Assembly (NCBI RefSeq): GCF_012273895.1
Contig: NC_052103.1
Span: 4,030,001-4,094,000 of the forward strand
Length of the DNA stretch: 64,000 nt
From: Zerene cesonia
Lineage: Eukaryota; Arthropoda; Insecta; Lepidoptera; Pieridae
Direction: 5' to 3'
Shown here piece by piece: positions 61,401 through 64,000 of this stretch. Numbering within the stretch: position 1 is the first letter of the stretch; every line of letters begins with the position of its first letter. The position numbers were made by a program, and so were the translations under genes. Below the pieces are notes generated by a model that did no database searches, was not told the origin of the DNA, and was given only the letters and a program-made list of their open reading frames with translations.

Positions 61401-62439
61401 TTTAAGATTTTTATTTAGAATTTATTTAATACAATTATATATAAAGTTTTTACTTGGAATTTAATTAATACAATTATAAATTAACCAACAAAACCTCATT
61501 AAAAAAACTGCTGACACAGTTTCAAAAGTAATAAATACAATCAACTTTATCAACAGGCTATTTAAAAAAATATATACAAACCCATTCTTAAATAATTTTG
61601 GTTGTGCAGCCAAAGCTTTCAACTCCTGCTGATATTGCATATTTTCTTGAAACAACATTAATTCAAGTTTCTTCCGTCTTTCTTCCAATTGCCTGAAGCA
61701 AAATTAAGTATTATAATTATTTTTTTTTATTTACACACTGCAATTATAATAGATATTTGGAAAATAATTGTCTCCTGGGTTTGACAAATCTAACACTAGA
61801 ATAGTTTATACACGGAAATTTAAATGATAATGCAGTCAAAATCTGTTATAAAAACATTGAAGGGACTACTCATATTTGGTCGTAAAAACCAAGTGTCGTA
61901 ACAGCCAATGATGTTGTTATGTTGACAATTCAGTCGGGACCCCAGATTTTGGTCATTTTAATCAATGTGTTGTTCTAAACGATGCCGTTGTAAACAGTTT
62001 TAACTGTATCAAATGATGGAGCATCTGCCTTTGCTGAGCTTACATAAGATTTTGTTTATTATATTTATAAGAGCAAAATAAGCAGAGGATTTGTTCATTC
62101 AAACATAAATATTATATACATACATACAGTCATAAAGTACAGCATAATATACCTGATTAGAAAACTAATAAATATGAATAATTCAATAATATTATTACAA
62201 GAATATTCAGATTATATCACTTACGCTGCTCTTATTTTTCTTTCACTTAACAATTCAGCTTCTCTTTTAGCCTTTTCGTAGTATCCTTCAGTTGTCCACT
62301 GTTCATGGTGTCTTGATTTGTTTGTATTCTTCTCGAAATAATTGGCTACCTTCTTTAATTCTTCTGCACGACGCAGCTCATTATCACGCTTTTGCGCTGC
62401 CAGAGCTTGCAACTGCCATTGAGGTTTTGATCGTATCAT
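58242..62439 (-). CDS. TCHP: trichoplein (TCHP) coiled-coil protein, whole coding span (8 coding exons)
   Basis: Trichoplein binds keratin filaments in vertebrates and sits at centrioles/basal bodies with a role in ciliogenesis (family knowledge). Coding pieces on the minus strand: 62439-62225, 61692-61582, 61294-61112, 60637-60493, 60218-59931, 59732-59571, 59193-59002, 58433-58242. Phases agree at all junctions; 1488 nt, 495 residues plus stop, against about 500 in human TCHP. The protein is nearly all charged coiled coil (Glu/Lys/Arg/Gln-rich, trichohyalin/plectin-homology type). Family-like blocks include LKLYHAWRLRQPELR (the YEHWKKNNPxLR region), LWAKEREARSKLMQEV (WARERSARDRLMSEV region) and a C-terminus AWT where vertebrates end in AWN. 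CFAP53 is a related alternative but fits these blocks less well. Confidence 0.9.
58740..58944. repeat. dispersed repeat, reverse copy, in the last TCHP intron
   Basis: TCCTACTAAAATTATAAATG and CGAAAGTTTGTGAGG at the left, GATAGCTGGACAACTGGAAT in the middle, GGCGCAACTAGTT at the right: the reverse complement of 40503-40692. It fills much of the intron between 58434 and 59001. Confidence 0.75.
59002..59193 (-). CDS. TCHP: TCHP seventh coding exon
   Basis: 192 nt, 64 codons, acceptor TATTTTCAG, donor CAG|GTTGGT. Encodes LWAKEREARSKLMQEVIATL and continues RQIEEKLEMN, QREQ-rich coil. This is the second strongest block of similarity to vertebrate trichoplein. Confidence 0.92.
59384..59425. repeat. 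perfect two-copy 21-bp tandem repeat in a TCHP intron
   Basis: Two identical units, each TATAATGAAATAATAATGTG plus one more G, head to tail in the intron between 59194 and 59570. Confidence 0.85.
59571..59732 (-). CDS. TCHP: TCHP sixth coding exon
   Basis: 162 nt, 54 codons, acceptor TTATTACAG, donor ATG|GTATGG. Encodes DLESDKEKCINHKRVLDAAL and on to EARQLNEKQDM. The frame stays open past this donor, but splicing here gives EKQDMLWAKERE, matching the family order, so the upstream donor is preferred. Confidence 0.87.
59931..60218 (-). CDS. TCHP: TCHP fifth coding exon
   Basis: 288 nt, exactly 96 codons, acceptor TTTTTTACAG, donor AAG|GTAATC. Coiled coil to about residue 275, then a less charged Leu/Ile-rich part (KVLCVLNEISLDLKMLERIR) that may interrupt the coil. 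The second half is the least conserved-looking part of the model, but the frame is open and both phases are 0. Confidence 0.85.
60493..60637 (-). CDS. TCHP: TCHP fourth coding exon
   Basis: 145 nt, acceptor CTCATCAG, donor AGG|GTATTC, phase 2 in and 0 out. Encodes LEQIVEKEVQKKKDDEETRK and on to LREKELQMR, continuous coiled coil. Confidence 0.9.
60929..61092. mobile_element. 164-bp MITE (copy A) in a TCHP intron
   Basis: Ends CAGTTAAAACTG and (inverted) CAGTCAAAATCTG, flanked by TA on both sides. Interior includes GAACAACATCATTGAG and ATCTGGGGTCCAGCTG. Copy B at 61833-62006 has the same order in reverse complement. TA duplication and CAGT ends suggest a Tc1/mariner-pogo type non-autonomous element (inference). 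Confidence 0.75.
61112..61294 (-). CDS. TCHP: TCHP third coding exon
   Basis: 183 nt, acceptor ATTTCCAG, donor TTG|GTAATA. Encodes SYLNKVPTSTLQEINQGIME, an EKEEQLRKQE coiled-coil stretch, then LKLYHAWRLRQPELR and KLKSAW. The Tyr/His/Trp and Pro-Glu-Leu-Arg pattern is the most diagnostic trichoplein block here. Confidence 0.92.
61582..61692 (-). CDS. TCHP: TCHP second coding exon
   Basis: 111 nt, acceptor GCTTCAG, donor GG|GTTTGT, phases 2 and 2. Encodes QLEERRKKLELMLFQENMQY and QQELKALAAQPKLFKN, corresponding to the LEARREKLRQLMQEEQ region of the family. An alternative donor GTATAT five bases on would change the frame into the next exon and is rejected. Confidence 0.9.
61833..62006. mobile_element. 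174-bp MITE (copy B, opposite orientation) in a TCHP intron
   Basis: Starts CAGTCAAAATCTGTTATAA and ends ACAGTTTTAACTG, TA at the right side and TG (mutated TA) at the left. Shares with copy A the blocks GAAGGGACTA, CATATTTGGTCGT and CCCCAGATTTTGGT. Confidence 0.75.
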
Positions 62440-62442
62440 CGT
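62225..62442 (-). CDS. TCHP: TCHP first coding exon
   Basis: Follows acceptor TTTTTAG; ATG at 62439-62437 three bases into the exon; donor GC|GTAAGT, phase 2. Encodes MIRSKPQWQLQALAAQKRD and on to SERKIRA. With the upstream exon ending at 62566, the joined frame reads TAG TAG CAG ACG ATG, so two in-frame stops lie directly upstream and the start is well supported. The vertebrate N-terminus is longer, so the first residues of the family are missing or diverged here. Confidence 0.88.
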
Positions 62443-62565
62443 CTAAAAATGTTAGAAATTCATTGTTAATCCAATTTATTTAGTATAGAGCTTGTCAATG
62501 AAACATTTAAGAAACTAAATAAAACAAACACGCAATATAACAAATACACAAATTGCGTGACGTAC

Positions 62566-62600
62566 CTGCTACTATATAGAACAAACGACTTAAATATTTT
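62566..62600 (-). other. TCHP 5' non-coding exon (3' end defined, 5' end unknown)
   Basis: Strong donor AGCAG|GTACGT at 62566/62565, 123 nt from the acceptor before the ATG. The sequence just before it, TATATAGTAGCAG, places stops in the ATG frame, so the exon is untranslated. The transcription start was not located; the upper limit given is nominal. Confidence 0.6.
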
Positions 62601-62945
62601 TAAAGGATGAGGTGACTAATTCGTGAGATCAATAATATTTCACGGTTGACTGTGCACGATGAGACCTCAAGTAATTATGACTATACTTGGTCGTTGGTTA
62701 CTCGCAAAAACCTTGCATTCGGTTATGATCGCGTAGGCGCTAAAACGGTCAGAATTGGAGCATGAGGTCAGTCACTTGATTAAATTACATTCAATTCACT
62801 TCCTGGCCAAACCGTTTTAGTTAACTATCTTCAATCACGCTATATGTAGCATTACATAAAATCAGTTCAAATTTTCTAGGAAGAAAACGGTCTCCGTTTG
62901 TCAAACGTTGTTTATTTTGTCATAGAAACGTCAAACGCTAATCAT

Positions 62946-62958
62946 GTTGCTAAGCAAC
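62946..62958. promoter_or_regulatory. palindromic X-box (RFX-type) site upstream of TCHP
   Basis: GTTGCTAAGCAAC fits the RFX X-box consensus (RYYNYY, one spacer, RRNRAC) and is a perfect palindrome around its centre. It lies 507 bp upstream of the TCHP ATG. RFX factors drive ciliary/basal-body genes across animals (established), and trichoplein belongs to that group, so the position is meaningful; binding here is inferred. Confidence 0.5.
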
Positions 62959-62966
62959 GGATTCGT

Positions 62967-64000
62967 TATACGTTCAAAACGTTGTAGCAGACGTACAAAT
63001 AAATTAATAGGCATCTTACCTTTTCATTAGTAATTAAAAAATATATGGCCATCACATACCTATATAATATCTAATATTTGTGTGAACTGTATGCATGAAC
63101 CATAAAATGATTACGCCTGGATTAAAGTGAGATTCAATTTTTAAATACACAGTTGGCACCAATAATTTTATAGGCGATTTTTTTTAAGTAAACGCCTAAG
63201 GATTTCTGGAATAAAGTAAATAAATATAATAATACCAATGTCAATAAATACCAATGCCATAAAGCCAATGCCAATGTCATAAATGAATAAGTTAACTCTA
63301 ATTAACGAAAACCTACTTCGATAATTCTTGCAGAATTTAATATGACCGCAAGAAATGTTGATTTAACGGGAACGTCGGGGACATCAACTAGTCTTACAAA
63401 TCTATTATATTGCTTTTAAATCGAGACAAAATTTGCACATCAATATTATCTAAATATAGAAATGGTTTTCTTTAGATTTCAATATTCAGAAATGTAATAT
63501 CATATTGGAGAAATACATGCATGTAATAAGCTTTCAAAGCTCTTGTTTCTACTGAAGCGACCGCAAGCTTACGGCCTTCAAGGTGATAGCGGGTCACATT
63601 CCGGCGCAAAGAGTGAGACAGCAATAAGCATCCTGCTCGTACTTTATAGTAGATGTAAATATAATGTTGCCCGTTTTGTAAATCTATTTACCATTATGGA
63701 AGGAATAATAAATTTACTGAACGGATTCTTTTCTTGCGTTGCATTGATAAATATTTTAAACATTTGTAGATATTTTCAGCAAATAAAAAATAAACAACAA
63801 TGTTATTCGTACCATCAATAATATACATTGTTAACTACATAATTTCTAATAATTTATCTATTCATACTATTTATTTTTTTAGATTAACTAAGCTTATTAA
63901 TAATATGTCCTCTACTTTATATGAAATAAATAAATCAAAAGAATTGAAAAAAAAGTAGAAGAAACGTTTTATAGTTTTCAAAGTTTGCAATCAAAATTAT
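62967..64000. other. upstream flank of TCHP, no gene seen
   Basis: AT-rich. A GC-richer stretch at 63555-63640 underlies an open frame (63543-63821) with no recognisable product. Short near-repeats of CCAATGTCATAAA-like units lie at about 63230-63285. Confidence 0.5.

Noticed and set aside
58242..62439. CFAP53/CCDC11 as the identity of the coiled-coil gene
   Set aside because: Length, the YHAW...QPELR block, the WAKERE...LMQEV block and the AW-x C-terminus fit trichoplein better.
63543..63821. 92-residue open frame upstream of TCHP
   Set aside because: No family resemblance; the non-ATG start and AT-rich end look like chance.

Overview
The window looks like lepidopteran nuclear DNA (moth or butterfly; species not determinable). 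It is AT-rich with large introns, and its two genes are insect-like and intron-split. The dispersed repeats belong to families I know from Lepidoptera: a tail with AAACTTTCGCATTTATAATATTAG, CTAGCTGTGCCC-type ends, a SINE with TCGCTTACCATCAGGCGAACC, a retroelement end with TTCCCACTGCTGGG next to a (GAT)n tract, and mariner-like ends. Two runs of exactly 1000 N (11701-12700 and 52617-53616) are assembly gaps.

Both recognisable genes are on the minus strand. The first fills most of the window (coding exons from 42029 down to 2979). It is the LIM-homeodomain transcription factor Lim1 (Lhx1/Lhx5 type). Six coding exons join in consistent phases into a 384-residue protein: LIM1, LIM2, an acidic/Ser-rich linker, a homeodomain split by an intron before its WFQN motif, and a Pro/Gly-rich tail ending in Val-Trp. 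Two introns exceed 15 kb. The start codon lies just inside an exon that follows an acceptor, so at least one 5' non-coding exon is expected. A GC- and CpG-rich island at about 49.3-49.6 kb is the best candidate for it.

The second gene (62439 down to 58242) has eight coding exons that join into 495 residues of almost continuous coiled coil. I identify it as trichoplein (TCHP), a centriole/basal-body protein; the length and several blocks match the family. A 5' non-coding exon with a strong donor and in-frame stops fixes its start. A palindromic RFX X-box-like site lies about 0.5 kb upstream of the ATG. Two opposite-facing copies of one MITE sit in the introns on either side of exons 3-4.

Layout: 1-2978, Lim1 3' flank with two repeats; 2979-42052, Lim1 coding exons and introns; 42053-49309, presumed 5' intron; 49310-49620, candidate Lim1 first exon/promoter; 49621-58241, intergenic, repeat-rich, with the second gap; 58242-62600, TCHP; 62600-64000, TCHP promoter side with no gene seen. 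No tRNA, rRNA, CRISPR or bacterial-type feature was found. The two genes have no obvious functional link beyond adjacency.
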